A DNA stretch of 25,380 nucleotides from Ruixingdingia sedimenti (GCF_031432425.1 NZ_JAVKPH010000042.1:1-25380); one strand, 5' to 3'; positions 1-7,116 are shown, numbered from the stretch's first letter. Translations and numbers: made by a program. Notes: generated by a model not told the origin, from the sequence alone.

Positions 1-2
1 CC

Positions 3-56
3 GTGCTCAACGGCTTCACCGCGCTCGGCACGCCCATCACAGAGGTCGCAGGATAA
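3..56 (+). CDS. C-terminal end of an unidentified element gene (partial)
   Basis: An open frame enters from the left edge and ends at TAA 54-56; the visible tail is 17 residues ending ITEVAG. It lies just upstream of the SSB gene on the same strand. In many phages a recombination protein (ERF or RecT type) precedes ssb, but nothing in these 17 residues lets me assign a family. The frame is inferred from its neat end before the next gene, so it could also be non-coding. Confidence 0.4.
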   Translation: MLNGFTALGTPITEVAG

Positions 57-95
57 ATCTGTCCGGGGAAAGGGGAAGTCCGATCAGCAGCCGAT

Positions 96-524
96 TTGTG
101 CAACAGAGCCGGCTCCGACCCGGAAATCCGCAGCACGCAATCCGGCGATAAGGTCGCGACCTTCCGCATGGCGACGGGAGAGCAGTGGAAGGATAAGGCC
201 ACCGGCGAAAAGAAAGAGCGCACCGAATGGCATACGGTTGTCGTGTGGGGCGCCCTCGCCGGAGTGGCTGAACGCTTCCTGCGCAAGGGCGGACGGGTGC
301 TGGTCGAGGGGGCGCAGCGCACCCGCAAGTGGCAGGACCAGAGCGGCAACGACCGCTGGACGACCGAGGTGGTTCTGTCAGGGTTCAGCGCCCGCCTCGA
401 CGTGATCGACTGGCCCGATGGGGCCGGGGGCAGCACCGGAGCGGCGCGCGGCCAGGACGAGGCCTATAGCCGCGACAGCATGCCGCCCGGGCCCGCCGAC
501 ATTGACGACGAAATCCCGTTTTGA
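96..524 (+). CDS. ssb: Single-stranded DNA-binding protein, N-terminally short
   Basis: Binds single-stranded DNA during replication and recombination, here probably of the integrated element. The OB-fold core is clear: DPEIRSTQSG near residue 8, the EQWKDKATGEKKERTEWH segment, then RKWQDQSGNDRWTTEVVL. The linker is short and Gly/Pro/Asp-rich, and the tail DIDDEIPF is the canonical acidic tip that recruits partner proteins. The odd feature is the N-terminus. SSBs normally open with a first beta strand of the type NKVxLIGNLG before DPEIR, but here only CNRAGS precedes it. The only start codon in frame after the stop at 54-56 is TTG 96, with a distant purine-rich stretch at 66-79. The family call is secure; whether the protein folds normally is not. 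Confidence 0.85.
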   Translation: MCNRAGSDPEIRSTQSGDKVATFRMATGEQWKDKATGEKKERTEWHTVVVWGALAGVAERFLRKGGRVLVEGAQRTRKWQDQSGNDRWTTEVVLSGFSARLDVIDWPDGAGGSTGAARGQDEAYSRDSMPPGPADIDDEIPF

Positions 525-535
525 CGGAGGCGCGC

Positions 536-727
536 GTGTCAGACGACTGGAAAGGCGAACACCTCATCAGCGCCAAGGGCAACGCCAGCAACCGCCGGGC
601 GGAGCATTCCCGGCTGGCGAATGTCGTTGGCAAGATCAACGGCTACCAGCCGCCGCTGCGCCAGCGCAAAGCGCACGGCGCGTTCGTGAAATCCGCGATC
701 CGCGGTGCAGGAGGGCGTCCGCGATGA
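536..727 (+). CDS. Small hypothetical protein of the integrated element
   Basis: A 63-residue basic protein that I do not recognise. GTG 536 is preferred over the TTG at 521 because ACGGAGG (524-530) sits at the right distance before it. The gene starts 12 bases after the ssb stop and its own stop TGA (725-727) overlaps the next ATG in an ATGA junction, so it belongs to the same transcription unit. The sequence has no Cys, signal peptide or membrane segment. It ends in a basic tail (GAGGRPR). Role unknown; small replication-module accessory proteins are usual at this position in phages. Confidence 0.6.
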   Translation: MSDDWKGEHLISAKGNASNRRAEHSRLANVVGKINGYQPPLRQRKAHGAFVKSAIRGAGGRPR

Positions 728-912
728 CCACTGATCGCACCCGCCGCCGCCGCGCGCTGGACGCCATGCGGAGCCTTGTCGCTGCCTATGGGTGGCAGGA
801 AGAAAGCCTGCTGGTCGATCACGCCGCCGAAGTCCTCGGCGGTGGCGACGCGGCCCGGAGCCTCGCGCAGGCGGTATTCGACAAGCACTACAAGATCATG
901 GGGGCGAACTGA
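724..912 (+). CDS. Small hypothetical protein of the integrated element
   Basis: A 62-residue protein that begins with a basic run (TTDRTRRRR) followed by what looks like two helices, the second ending in the DKHYKIMGAN tail. The start ATG 724 overlaps the upstream stop (ATGA) and follows GGAGGG (712-717). Its stop (910-912) shares a base with the next start codon. This double overlap is typical of translationally coupled phage genes and is the main reason for calling it. I do not recognise the family. Confidence 0.6.
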   Translation: MTTDRTRRRRALDAMRSLVAAYGWQEESLLVDHAAEVLGGGDAARSLAQAVFDKHYKIMGAN

Positions 913-1415
913 TGCAGTATCGCGCGCGCTGGCAGGACGGCACCTTGCGGCTGCTCACCAACAGCCCGCCCGATCTGGCCGAGGGCGAGGTCGTCATCGT
1001 GACCGTCGAGCGCGGGCGCAGCATGGCGAGCCACCGGCACCAGTTTGCATGGATCAACGACGCATGGCTCAACCTGCCCGAGCACGAGGCCATGCAGCCC
1101 TATGCCGAGACGGCGGAAACCCTGCGCAAGCACGCCCTGATCGCCTGCGGCTACCACCAGACCTACACCTTAGACTGCGGCGGCAATGCGACCGCGCAGC
1201 GCGTCAAGCAGGCGCTGGTGACGGCAGAGGCAGGCAAGCACGGCTATGCCATCGGGCGCGTGCGCGGGCCGGTGGTGACGATCTGGACGCCGGAAAGCCA
1301 GTCCGTCCGCGCGATGGGCGGTGATCGGTTCCGGGAGAGCAAAAACGCCATCCTCGACTGGATCGCGGCGAAGCTTGGCGTGCCGCCCGACGAACTGCGC
1401 AGCCGCGCAGCCTGA
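912..1415 (+). CDS. Hypothetical element protein, 167 residues
   Basis: Begins at ATG 912, which overlaps the preceding stop codon, so translation is probably coupled. The protein has a beta-rich start (ARWQDGTLRLLT, then EGEVVIVTVERG), a central HRHQFAWINDAWLNLPE segment, two Cys near residues 78 and 88, and a helical C-terminus containing ILDWIAAKLGVPPDEL. The middle part, with its WINDAWLNLPE and alternating charged helices, has the look of a DNA-recombination accessory protein such as those of the Nin region. That is an impression rather than a family match. It lies in the same run as ssb. Function unknown. Confidence 0.65.
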   Translation: MQYRARWQDGTLRLLTNSPPDLAEGEVVIVTVERGRSMASHRHQFAWINDAWLNLPEHEAMQPYAETAETLRKHALIACGYHQTYTLDCGGNATAQRVKQALVTAEAGKHGYAIGRVRGPVVTIWTPESQSVRAMGGDRFRESKNAILDWIAAKLGVPPDELRSRAA

Positions 1416-1480
1416 CGCCCCCCGCCGCCCCGCGCGGGCGGCCATCCCGAACGACAGTCCACCTAACCCGCGAGGCCGCC

Positions 1481-1894
1481 ATGCACCCGACCCAACCCGA
1501 GCACCACCCGCTGCCGCTGGACGAGGCGCTGACCGAAGGGCAGGAGCCGGTGGCGTGGGCTGAGATGTTCAAAAGCGGAAAGGTCGCGTCCGTGCGTCGG
1601 TTGCGTGATGAGTACCGAACAGTTCCCCTCTATGCCCATCCCGCCAACCCCGCCCCGGCGCTGGACCCGGGCTGGCAGCCCATCGAGACCGCGCCGATGG
1701 ATGGGTCGAGCTTCTTGGCATGGTATCCTACCCCGCCGATGTGCGTGGATGCGTGGGACGTGCGCAGAACATGGTGGGCCCCGGAAGATGGGCGGTGGGA
1801 TACTACTGATATGACGGTTGATCCCCATGACCCAGAGGCCCCCACCCACTGGACGCCGCTGCCCGCCCCTCCCCGCAGCGATATGGGCGCGTGA
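1481..1894 (+). CDS. DUF551-like element protein
   Basis: A 137-residue protein whose C-terminal half has the WQPIETAPMDG...THWTPLPAPP pattern (about residues 64-132) of DUF551-type proteins, common in prophages of Gram-negative bacteria and of unknown function. The N-terminal part (EPVAWAEMF...VPLYAHP, about residues 23-53) resembles a small segment that often accompanies such phage proteins. The gene starts 65 bases after the previous one with only a weak ribosome-binding site (GCGAGG) and ends in an ATGA overlap with the next gene. Confidence 0.65.
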   Translation: MHPTQPEHHPLPLDEALTEGQEPVAWAEMFKSGKVASVRRLRDEYRTVPLYAHPANPAPALDPGWQPIETAPMDGSSFLAWYPTPPMCVDAWDVRRTWWAPEDGRWDTTDMTVDPHDPEAPTHWTPLPAPPRSDMGA

Positions 1895-2196
1895 TGTGGC
1901 AGCGTATCCGTTGTGCTCTGGGGCAACATGCCATGAAGCTGCACGCCACAGACTCGTCATGCAAATGGACGCACAAGGGGGTGGTCACAAGCCACGTCCA
2001 CCTATCCTTCTATGTGTGCACCATCTGTGGGCGGCGGATGGCGCGGGCTGGCGAGGATGGGGATCTGAACCACTCCGCGGTCGGGGCTTATATCGACCGT
2101 TGGCGCACCGCCGGGGCCTTGCCCGCGACAGCCGTGCTTCAGACGGTTCGCAGGGCGGCAGAACTGCATGTAATTTACGGAGGGCGTGATGGCTGA
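1894..2196 (+). CDS. Small hypothetical protein with a CxxC motif
   Basis: A 100-residue protein starting at ATG 1894 inside an ATGA overlap with the upstream stop. It contains YVCTICGRRM, a CxxC pair, plus Cys residues near 7 and 23 and several His, so it may bind zinc. The first ten residues (MWQRIRCALG) resemble the start of short phage zinc-ribbon proteins, but I cannot name a family. Its last codons lie in the first copy of a 15-bp tandem duplication that also carries the start of the next gene. Confidence 0.55.
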   Translation: MWQRIRCALGQHAMKLHATDSSCKWTHKGVVTSHVHLSFYVCTICGRRMARAGEDGDLNHSAVGAYIDRWRTAGALPATAVLQTVRRAAELHVIYGGRDG

Positions 2197-2214
2197 ACCC
2201 GTGATGGCTGACCC
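2185..2214 (+). repeat. 15-bp tandem duplication duplicating a start codon
   Basis: CGTGATGGCTGAACC is followed directly by CGTGATGGCTGACCC, matching at 14 of 15 positions. Each copy holds an ATGGCTGA, so the methyltransferase-like gene gains MAEPV ahead of MADP. The stop codon of the upstream gene lies in copy one. Confidence 0.85.
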
Positions 2215-2923
2215 CATGCGCATCCTGATCGGCTGCGAAACCTCGGGCGTCATGCGCCGCGCCTTCGCCGCGCGCGGACATGACGTGTGGTCCTGCGACC
2301 TGCTGCCCGCCGAGGACGGCAGCAACCGGCACATCCGCGGCGACGTCCGCGATCACTTGGGCGACGGGTGGGATCTGCTGGTGGTGGCGCACCCGCCCTG
2401 CACCCGCCTCTGTAATAGCGGCGTCCGCTGGCTCAAAGAGCCGTCAAAAAAGCTTCCGCCGACTTACCCCGACCACGAACGCGAAGCTTTCGCTCGCATG
2501 TCGCGGGATGAGCGGCTGGCGTTCCTATGGTTCGATCTGGAGCGTGGGGTTGATCTTTTCGCGGCCTGCTGGCGGGCGCCAATCCCGCGTGTGGCGGTGG
2601 AAAACCCGATAATGAATCCATATGCAACAGTGCGGCTGCCGGCTGACCTGCCCAAGCCGCAGATCGTGCAGCCGTGGTGGTTCGGTGAGCCATTCTTCAA
2701 GGCGACGGGATTCTACCTGCGCGGCCTGCCGCCGCTGGCGCCGACGTGCCGTTTGACCCCACCCCGGCCGGGCACCGAGGAGCACAAACGCTGGTCGGCC
2801 GTCCACCGCGCGCCGCCCGGGCCGGACCGCTGGCGGTTCCGGTCGCGCACGTTCGCGGGCGTGGCCGACGCCTGCGCCGACCAGTGGGGCGGGTGGGCTG
2901 AGAAGGAGGCCGCGCATGGATAG
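2189..2923 (+). CDS. Small C5-cytosine-methyltransferase-like protein
   Basis: Probably transfers a methyl group from S-adenosylmethionine to cytosine in DNA, perhaps to protect the element. About 244 residues. The Rossmann start RILIGCETSGVMRRAF (residues 11-26) stands for motif I, DVWSCDLLP for motif II, HPPCT (68-72) is the motif IV loop with the candidate nucleophile Cys71, and ENP (138-140) takes the place of the usual motif VI ENV. Clear later motifs and a full target-recognition domain are missing, and the family is short, so activity is inferred. ACGGAGGG (2177-2184) favours ATG 2189, but a tandem duplication also offers ATG 2204. No restriction partner is visible nearby, so it looks like an orphan enzyme. 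Confidence 0.7.
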   Translation: MAEPVMADPMRILIGCETSGVMRRAFAARGHDVWSCDLLPAEDGSNRHIRGDVRDHLGDGWDLLVVAHPPCTRLCNSGVRWLKEPSKKLPPTYPDHEREAFARMSRDERLAFLWFDLERGVDLFAACWRAPIPRVAVENPIMNPYATVRLPADLPKPQIVQPWWFGEPFFKATGFYLRGLPPLAPTCRLTPPRPGTEEHKRWSAVHRAPPGPDRWRFRSRTFAGVADACADQWGGWAEKEAAHG

Positions 2924-2966
2924 CGCCGCAGAGCTGTCCAGCGCGGGCGCGAGGAGGGAGGGGTAG
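2916..2966 (+). CDS. Possible 16-residue leader ORF
   Basis: ATG 2916 overlaps the end of the methyltransferase-like gene, follows a strong AAGGAGG (2903-2909), and runs 16 codons to TAG 2964-2966, directly abutting the ATG of the next gene. The peptide would be MDSAAELSSAGARREG. Its last codons carry the ribosome-binding site of the next gene (GGAGGGAGGGG). It may be a coupling ORF rather than a functional peptide; it is too short to judge by coding bias. Confidence 0.35.
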   Translation: MDSAAELSSAGARREG

Positions 2967-3170
2967 ATGAGCCGCAGCAGGTTTCGCCAGTCCGACGTGA
3001 CGCGCGCCATCAAGGGGGCCCTTGAAGGCGGCATGACGGTTGCCCGTTGCGAAATCACCGCTGATGGGTCCATCGTCATCACAACGGAGTCGGCGGCTAG
3101 TGCGCAAGCCGACCCATTTGAGGCGTGGAGGGCCAGAAAGGGTGCGCGTCGTGCTGAAAGGCCTGCATAA
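2967..3170 (+). CDS. Small conserved pre-integrase protein
   Basis: A 67-residue protein beginning SRSRFRQSDVTRAIKGA and continuing with a beta pair (VARCEITADGSIVITTES). Small proteins of this form, with an RFRQ.D..RAIKGA start and a predicted beta hairpin, commonly precede tyrosine integrases in prophages of Rhodobacterales; I know them only as hypothetical proteins. A GGAGGGAGGGG stretch lies just upstream. The 3' end overlaps the integrase start by about 29 bases, which suggests co-regulation. An excisionase-like or regulatory role is possible by position only. Confidence 0.75.
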   Translation: MSRSRFRQSDVTRAIKGALEGGMTVARCEITADGSIVITTESAASAQADPFEAWRARKGARRAERPA

Positions 3171-4326
3171 AGTCAGCCGCCGCTTGGCGGATGGCAGCGC
3201 GCGCCTGCATTACTACGCATGGCGGGGCGGCCCGCGTATGGATGCCGCGCCCGGGACACCGGAATTCGTTTCCGAGTTCCGGCGGCTCACGGCAGATCGG
3301 GACGATCACGCAAAGCGATACGAGGGCCAGTTTCAGCAGATCATCAACGACTACCAGCGCAGCCCCGCCTTCCTCGATCTCGCCAGGTCTACCCGGGACG
3401 GGTACAAGCGCCGCATCCGCAAAATCGAGGCGGAATATGGGGATATGCCGGTTGGCGCCATCGCAAGCCCGGCGTTCCGAGGCGACATACTCGACTGGCG
3501 AGACGGCATGGCGGTCAAGGGCGCGCGGGAGGCAGATTATACCTTCGCGGTGCTGGCCCGGATCTTGTCGTGGGCGCATGACCGCAGGCGCATACCGATC
3601 AACCCGGCAGAGAGGCCCGGCAGGCTCTCGCGCGGCAGCCGCGCGCACATCGTCTGGACTGAGGCGGAGGTCAGCGCATTTTTCGCCGTCGCCCCGCCAC
3701 ATGTGGCCCTGCCGTTTCGCATCGCCCTCGATACCGGCCAGCGTGAGGGCGACATCCTGCGGCTGACATGGGCAGCCTATGACGGATCACGGATCATGGT
3801 GCGGCAAAGCAAGACCGGCACACATCTGGCGATCCCAACCACCACAGACCTGCGGTCACATCTGGACGCCGCTAAGGCAAGCCGCGGCACTGCGCTGACG
3901 ATCTGCACCACATCCCGCGGCAGACCCTGGACGCTGGACGGCTATCAGACCAGCTTCGCCAAAGCGCGGGCGGCTGCCGGGATCGAGGGGCGAACATTCC
4001 ACGATTCCCGCGGCACGGCGGTCCTCCGGCTGGCGCAGGCGGGGTGCAGCATCCCCGAAATTTACGCCATCACCGGACACGACCCAAAGTCAGCCGAGGC
4101 GATCCTTGCCAAGCACTATCTCAGCCGCGATGCGACGCTGGCAGAGTCGGCGATCCGAAAGCTGGACGAGCACAAGACCGGAACGCAAACTGTAAACGGT
4201 GGTGTAAACGGGTCCATCGAGGCAGGTTGCCACGCAGAAAAAGAACCCAAGAAATCAAAGGGAAGTTGTGGTGGCGAGGGGGGGACTCGAACCCCCGACC
4301 CCGTGATTATGAGTCACGTGCTCTAA
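3142..4326 (+). CDS. int: Tyrosine recombinase (phage-type integrase)
   Basis: Catalyses site-specific integration and excision of the element. With GTG 3142 as start (GGAGGG at 3127-3132) it has 394 residues; GTG 3151 is a close alternative. An N-terminal arm/core-binding region contains HKVSRRLADGSARLHYYAWRGG. The catalytic domain shows every active-site residue: Arg201 in TGQREGD, Lys224 in QSKTG, His287 and Arg290 in HDSR, His313 in TGHD and nucleophile Tyr326 in KHYLSRD. The final residues (GGEGGTRTPDP...) are translated from the antisense strand of the tRNA gene, so the stop lies inside the attachment site. The enzyme looks intact. It overlaps the small upstream gene, as is usual in this element type. 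Confidence 0.95.
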   Translation: MRVVLKGLHKVSRRLADGSARLHYYAWRGGPRMDAAPGTPEFVSEFRRLTADRDDHAKRYEGQFQQIINDYQRSPAFLDLARSTRDGYKRRIRKIEAEYGDMPVGAIASPAFRGDILDWRDGMAVKGAREADYTFAVLARILSWAHDRRRIPINPAERPGRLSRGSRAHIVWTEAEVSAFFAVAPPHVALPFRIALDTGQREGDILRLTWAAYDGSRIMVRQSKTGTHLAIPTTTDLRSHLDAAKASRGTALTICTTSRGRPWTLDGYQTSFAKARAAAGIEGRTFHDSRGTAVLRLAQAGCSIPEIYAITGHDPKSAEAILAKHYLSRDATLAESAIRKLDEHKTGTQTVNGGVNGSIEAGCHAEKEPKKSKGSCGGEGGTRTPDPVIMSHVL

Positions 4327-4345
4327 CCTGCTGAGCTACCTAGCC
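4269..4345 (-). tRNA. tRNA-Met (anticodon CAU, elongator type)
   Basis: Read on the minus strand from 4345, it folds as a full cloverleaf of 77 bases including an encoded CCA (4269-4271). D-arm stems are GCTC/GAGC, the anticodon stem is CGTGA/TCACG around the loop CTCATAA, the variable loop has five bases, and the T-arm is GGGGG/CCCCC around TTCGAGT. The acceptor strands are GGCTAGG and CCTCGCC, which pair at six of seven positions with a U-C mismatch at pair 4-69. It is not the initiator type. An isoleucine tRNA with lysidine-modified CAU cannot be fully excluded. The integrase tail overlaps it antisense. Confidence 0.93.
4269..4345. other. Attachment junction of the integrated element in tRNA-Met
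   Basis: The integrase reads into the 3' end of the tRNA gene and the element lies wholly on that side, the usual geometry for integration into a tRNA 3' half. The crossover must be somewhere between the anticodon loop and the CCA end (about 4269-4315). The exact core cannot be set without the other end of the element, which is outside the window. Confidence 0.75.
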
Positions 4346-4357
4346 ACTGGTGGCTGC

Positions 4358-4386
4358 TACGTAGTGAAGCGATGCAGGGGCGTCAA
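4358..4386 (-). promoter_or_regulatory. Putative tRNA-Met promoter
   Basis: On the minus strand TTGACG (4381-4386) is followed after 17 bases by TACGTA (4358-4363). The expected transcription start is a few bases before the mature tRNA 5' end at 4345. The -35 box is good and the -10 weak. Confidence 0.5.
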
Positions 4387-4464
4387 GGGAAAAAGGCGCG
4401 CGGCTTGACAGGCGGCGCGGGGGCGGGCGAGCCTTGCTGCGGGCGGCTCGGCAGGGGGCTGGCG

Positions 4465-4881
4465 ATGCGCGGGGGAATGGTGCTGATGGCGGTCCTGGCG
4501 CTGGCGGGGTGCCTTGGCCGGCATCCTGCGGGCGACGGCATCGCGCGGCTGCTGGCAGGCCGCACCGTGGCCTTCGACCTGCCCGAATCCCTGCACGGCA
4601 CCGGGGCGAAGGCGGAAACCCAGACCTGGCGGGCGGACGGGACGACGACCTACGGTTTCCGCCCCTGGCTGGTGCCGCAGAGCCTGAGCCCGCGCGAGGG
4701 ACGCTGGTGGGTCGAGGGCAACCGCTATTGCCAGACCTTCGCCCCCCGCCCCGACCGGGGCGTGCCGACCTGCTATCACCTGCGCGTCACCGAAGAGGGG
4801 CGGCGGATCGAATTCGACGCGATCCGGGACAGCCTGATCGTGATCTTCGACCTCAGCCGGGCGGGGCGGTTCGTGGATTAG
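4465..4881 (+). CDS. Small predicted lipoprotein of unknown function
   Basis: A 138-residue secreted protein. It starts MRGGMVLMAVLALAGC, a short signal peptide ending in the lipobox LAGC with Cys16 as the lipid-modified residue, so it should be anchored in an envelope membrane facing the periplasm. The mature part contains TVAFDLPES, TWRADGTTTYGF, GRWWVEGNRYCQTF and CYHLRVTE, a pattern of beta strands with two more Cys that could form a disulphide. I do not recognise a named family. ATG 4465 is chosen because the signal peptide starts there, behind AGGGGG (4453-4458). It is the first chromosomal protein gene next to the element and converges on ecm. Confidence 0.75.
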   Translation: MRGGMVLMAVLALAGCLGRHPAGDGIARLLAGRTVAFDLPESLHGTGAKAETQTWRADGTTTYGFRPWLVPQSLSPREGRWWVEGNRYCQTFAPRPDRGVPTCYHLRVTEEGRRIEFDAIRDSLIVIFDLSRAGRFVD

Positions 4882-4924
4882 GCCCCCTGCCACGCGGATG
4901 GCCGGGTGGAGAGGGCGGAAGCGC

Positions 4925-4952
4925 GCCGCGCGGGGATATTTAAGGACAGAAA
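4925..4952 (+). repeat. Dispersed intergenic repeat, family 1, diverged copy
   Basis: Contains GGGGATATTTAAGGACAGAAA, matching the core of the copy at 9998-10029 (GGGGATATTT, then GGACAGAAA) but lacking the CCTCCGGC head. It lies between the convergent ends of the lipoprotein gene and ecm. Confidence 0.55.
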
Positions 4953-5028
4953 GCGCAGAACGGTCGGCCGAGAGCAGACCCTTGTCCACCTTCCATCCCA
5001 AGGCATCCCCCCAGGGGCGCCGCCCCGC

Positions 5029-7008
5029 CTATTCGGCCGCAGCGCTTTGCGGTTCGACCAGCGCCACGAGATCCAGCATGATCCGGTTCAGCTCGAAATC
5101 CTTCGGCGTATAGACCGCGGCCACGCCAAGGGCGCGCAGGTGGTCGGCGTCGTCCTCGGGGATGATGCCGCCCACGGTGACGGGGATATGGCCGAGGCCC
5201 GCGACGCGCATCCGGTCCATCACCTCGGTGATCAGGGGAATATGGCTGCCCGAGAGGATGGACAGCCCCACGACATGCGCCTGCTGTTCCGCCGCCGCGG
5301 CGACGATTTCGGCGGGCGTCAGGCGGATGCCTTCGTAATGGATGTCCATCCCGCAGTCGCGGGCGCGCGCCGCGATCTGTTCGGCGCCGTTGGAATGGCC
5401 GTCGAGCCCCGGCTTGCCGACCAGGAACTTCAGCCGCCGGCCGAGGCGGGTGGACACCGCATCGACCGCCTCGCGGATCGGCTCCAGCCCCTCGGTGCGG
5501 TTCGACGGGCTGCGGGATACGCCCGTGGGGCCGCGGTACTGGCCGAAGGCGGCGCGCACCATGTCGCCCCATTCGCCGGTGGTGGCCCCGGCCCTGGCGG
5601 CGGCGATGGAGGCCGGCATGATGTTTTCCCCCGACAGCGCGGCCGCGCGCAACCTGTCCAGCGCGGCCGTCACCGCCGTTTCGTCGCGCGCGGCGCGCCA
5701 GGCCTGCAACCGGGCGATCTGGTCGCGTTCGGCGGCCTCGTCCACCACCATGATCGCGCCGTCGCCGGTGGTCAGCGGCGAGGGTTCGGTCTGGGTGAAG
5801 CGGTTGACGCCCACCACCACGGTCTCGCCCCCCTCGATCCGCCCGATGCGTTCGGCGTTCGACTCGACCAGCCGGCCCTTCATGTATTCGATCGCCGCGA
5901 CCGCCCCGCCCATGGCGTCGATCTGGCGCAGTTCGGCGCGCGCGCCTTCCTTCAGTTCGGCCACCTTGCGGTCCACCGCCGGGTTGCCGTCGAAAAGGTC
6001 GTCGTATTCCAGCAGGTCGGTTTCATAGGCGAGGATCTGCTGCATCCGCAGCGACCATTGCTGGTCCCATGGCCGCGGCAGGCCGAGCGCCTCGTTCCAC
6101 GCCGGCAGCTGCACCGCCCGGGCGCGGGCCTTTTTCGACAGCGTGACCGCCAGCATCTCGATCAGGATGCGGTAGACGTTGTTTTCCGGCTGCGGTTCCG
6201 TCAGGCCGAGGCTGTTCACCTGCACGCCATAGCGGAAGCGGCGGTATTTCGGATCCTCGACCCCATAGCGTTCGCGGCAGATTTCATCCCACAGGTCGCC
6301 GAAGGCGCGCATCTTGCACAGTTCGGTGACGAAGCGGATCCCGGCGTTCACGAAAAAGCTGATCCGCCCCACCATGTCGGGGAAATCCGCCGCCGGAACC
6401 TTGCCGCGCAGATCGTCCAGCACCGCCTGCGCGGTGGCCAGCGCATAGGCCAGTTCCTGTTCCGGCGTCGCCCCCGCCTCTTGCAGGTGATAGGAACAGA
6501 CGTTCATCGGGTTCCATTTCGGCAGATGCTTCTGCGTATAGGCCGCAACGTCGGTGATCATCCGCAGCGACGGTTTCGGCGGGCAGATATAGGTGCCGCG
6601 CGACAGGTATTCCTTGATGATGTCGTTCTGCACCGTGCCTTGCAGCGCGGCGACATCCGCCCCCTGTTCCTCGGCCACCGCGATGTAGAGCGCCAGCAGC
6701 CACGGCGCCGTGGCGTTGATCGTCATCGAGGTGTTCATCTGTTCCAGCGGGATCGCGTCGAACAGCATCCGCATGTCGCCCAGATGGCTGACCGGCACGC
6801 CGACCTTGCCCACCTCGCCCCGGGCCAGTTCGTGGTCGCTGTCATAGCCCGTCTGCGTGGGCAGATCGAAGGCGACCGACAGGCCGGTCTGGCCTTTGGC
6901 AAGGTTCATGCGGTAGAGCGCGTTGGAGGCGGCCGCGGTCGAGTGCCCGGCATAGGTACGAAACAGCCAGGGCTTTTCCTTGCGCGGGGCGGGGGCGGGA
7001 TCGGACAT
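5029..7008 (-). CDS. ecm: Ethylmalonyl-CoA mutase
   Basis: Coenzyme-B12-dependent mutase converting ethylmalonyl-CoA to methylsuccinyl-CoA in the ethylmalonyl-CoA pathway. It has 659 residues, the usual length. The N-terminal two thirds is the acyl-CoA mutase barrel (RTYAGHSTAAASN near 17, FDLPTQTGYDSDHELARGEVGKVG near 48-71). The C-terminal B12 domain carries the DxHxxG signature GLDGHSNGAEQ, with Asp536 and the cobalt-ligand His538. ATG 7008 follows AGGAG. Proteins of this type were formerly called MeaA; the closely related methylmalonyl-CoA mutase is the main alternative, but the proximity of ccr and the single-chain layout favour Ecm. A TTGACA promoter lies upstream in the gap shared with the divergent acyltransferase gene. 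Confidence 0.95.
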   Translation of the reverse strand: MSDPAPAPRKEKPWLFRTYAGHSTAAASNALYRMNLAKGQTGLSVAFDLPTQTGYDSDHELARGEVGKVGVPVSHLGDMRMLFDAIPLEQMNTSMTINATAPWLLALYIAVAEEQGADVAALQGTVQNDIIKEYLSRGTYICPPKPSLRMITDVAAYTQKHLPKWNPMNVCSYHLQEAGATPEQELAYALATAQAVLDDLRGKVPAADFPDMVGRISFFVNAGIRFVTELCKMRAFGDLWDEICRERYGVEDPKYRRFRYGVQVNSLGLTEPQPENNVYRILIEMLAVTLSKKARARAVQLPAWNEALGLPRPWDQQWSLRMQQILAYETDLLEYDDLFDGNPAVDRKVAELKEGARAELRQIDAMGGAVAAIEYMKGRLVESNAERIGRIEGGETVVVGVNRFTQTEPSPLTTGDGAIMVVDEAAERDQIARLQAWRAARDETAVTAALDRLRAAALSGENIMPASIAAARAGATTGEWGDMVRAAFGQYRGPTGVSRSPSNRTEGLEPIREAVDAVSTRLGRRLKFLVGKPGLDGHSNGAEQIAARARDCGMDIHYEGIRLTPAEIVAAAAEQQAHVVGLSILSGSHIPLITEVMDRMRVAGLGHIPVTVGGIIPEDDADHLRALGVAAVYTPKDFELNRIMLDLVALVEPQSAAAE

Positions 7009-7049
7009 GGGCTCTCCTGACGGGCAAGCAACATTGTTACCTTCGACTG

Positions 7050-7079
7050 TAGATACCGGACATATTATGGCCCTGTCAA
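7050..7079 (-). promoter_or_regulatory. Putative ecm promoter
   Basis: Minus strand: a perfect TTGACA (7074-7079), 18 bases, then TATCTA (7050-7055), giving a leader of about 35 bases. On the plus strand TATTAT (7063-7068) inside the same segment could be the -10 of the acyltransferase gene, so the two promoters would overlap back to back. A short dyad AACATTGTT (7030-7038) lies downstream of the ecm start site. Confidence 0.5.
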
Positions 7080-7116
7080 TTCGCTGCGTTGCGGCATCCA
7101 CGCCCGGGGGGCAGCG

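Noticed and set aside
2189..2923. Restriction-modification system around the methyltransferase-like gene
   Set aside because: No endonuclease, specificity or helicase gene adjoins it; neighbours are small element genes and the integrase.
4044..4334. Frame ending in GGDSNPRPRDYES across the tRNA
   Set aside because: This is the well-known spurious translation of tRNA complement in another frame of the integrase region.
4906..7020. Long plus-strand frame antisense to ecm
   Set aside because: It lies opposite a well-conserved enzyme, is rich in Arg, His and Gly, and shows no protein family. Such frames are common in GC-rich DNA.
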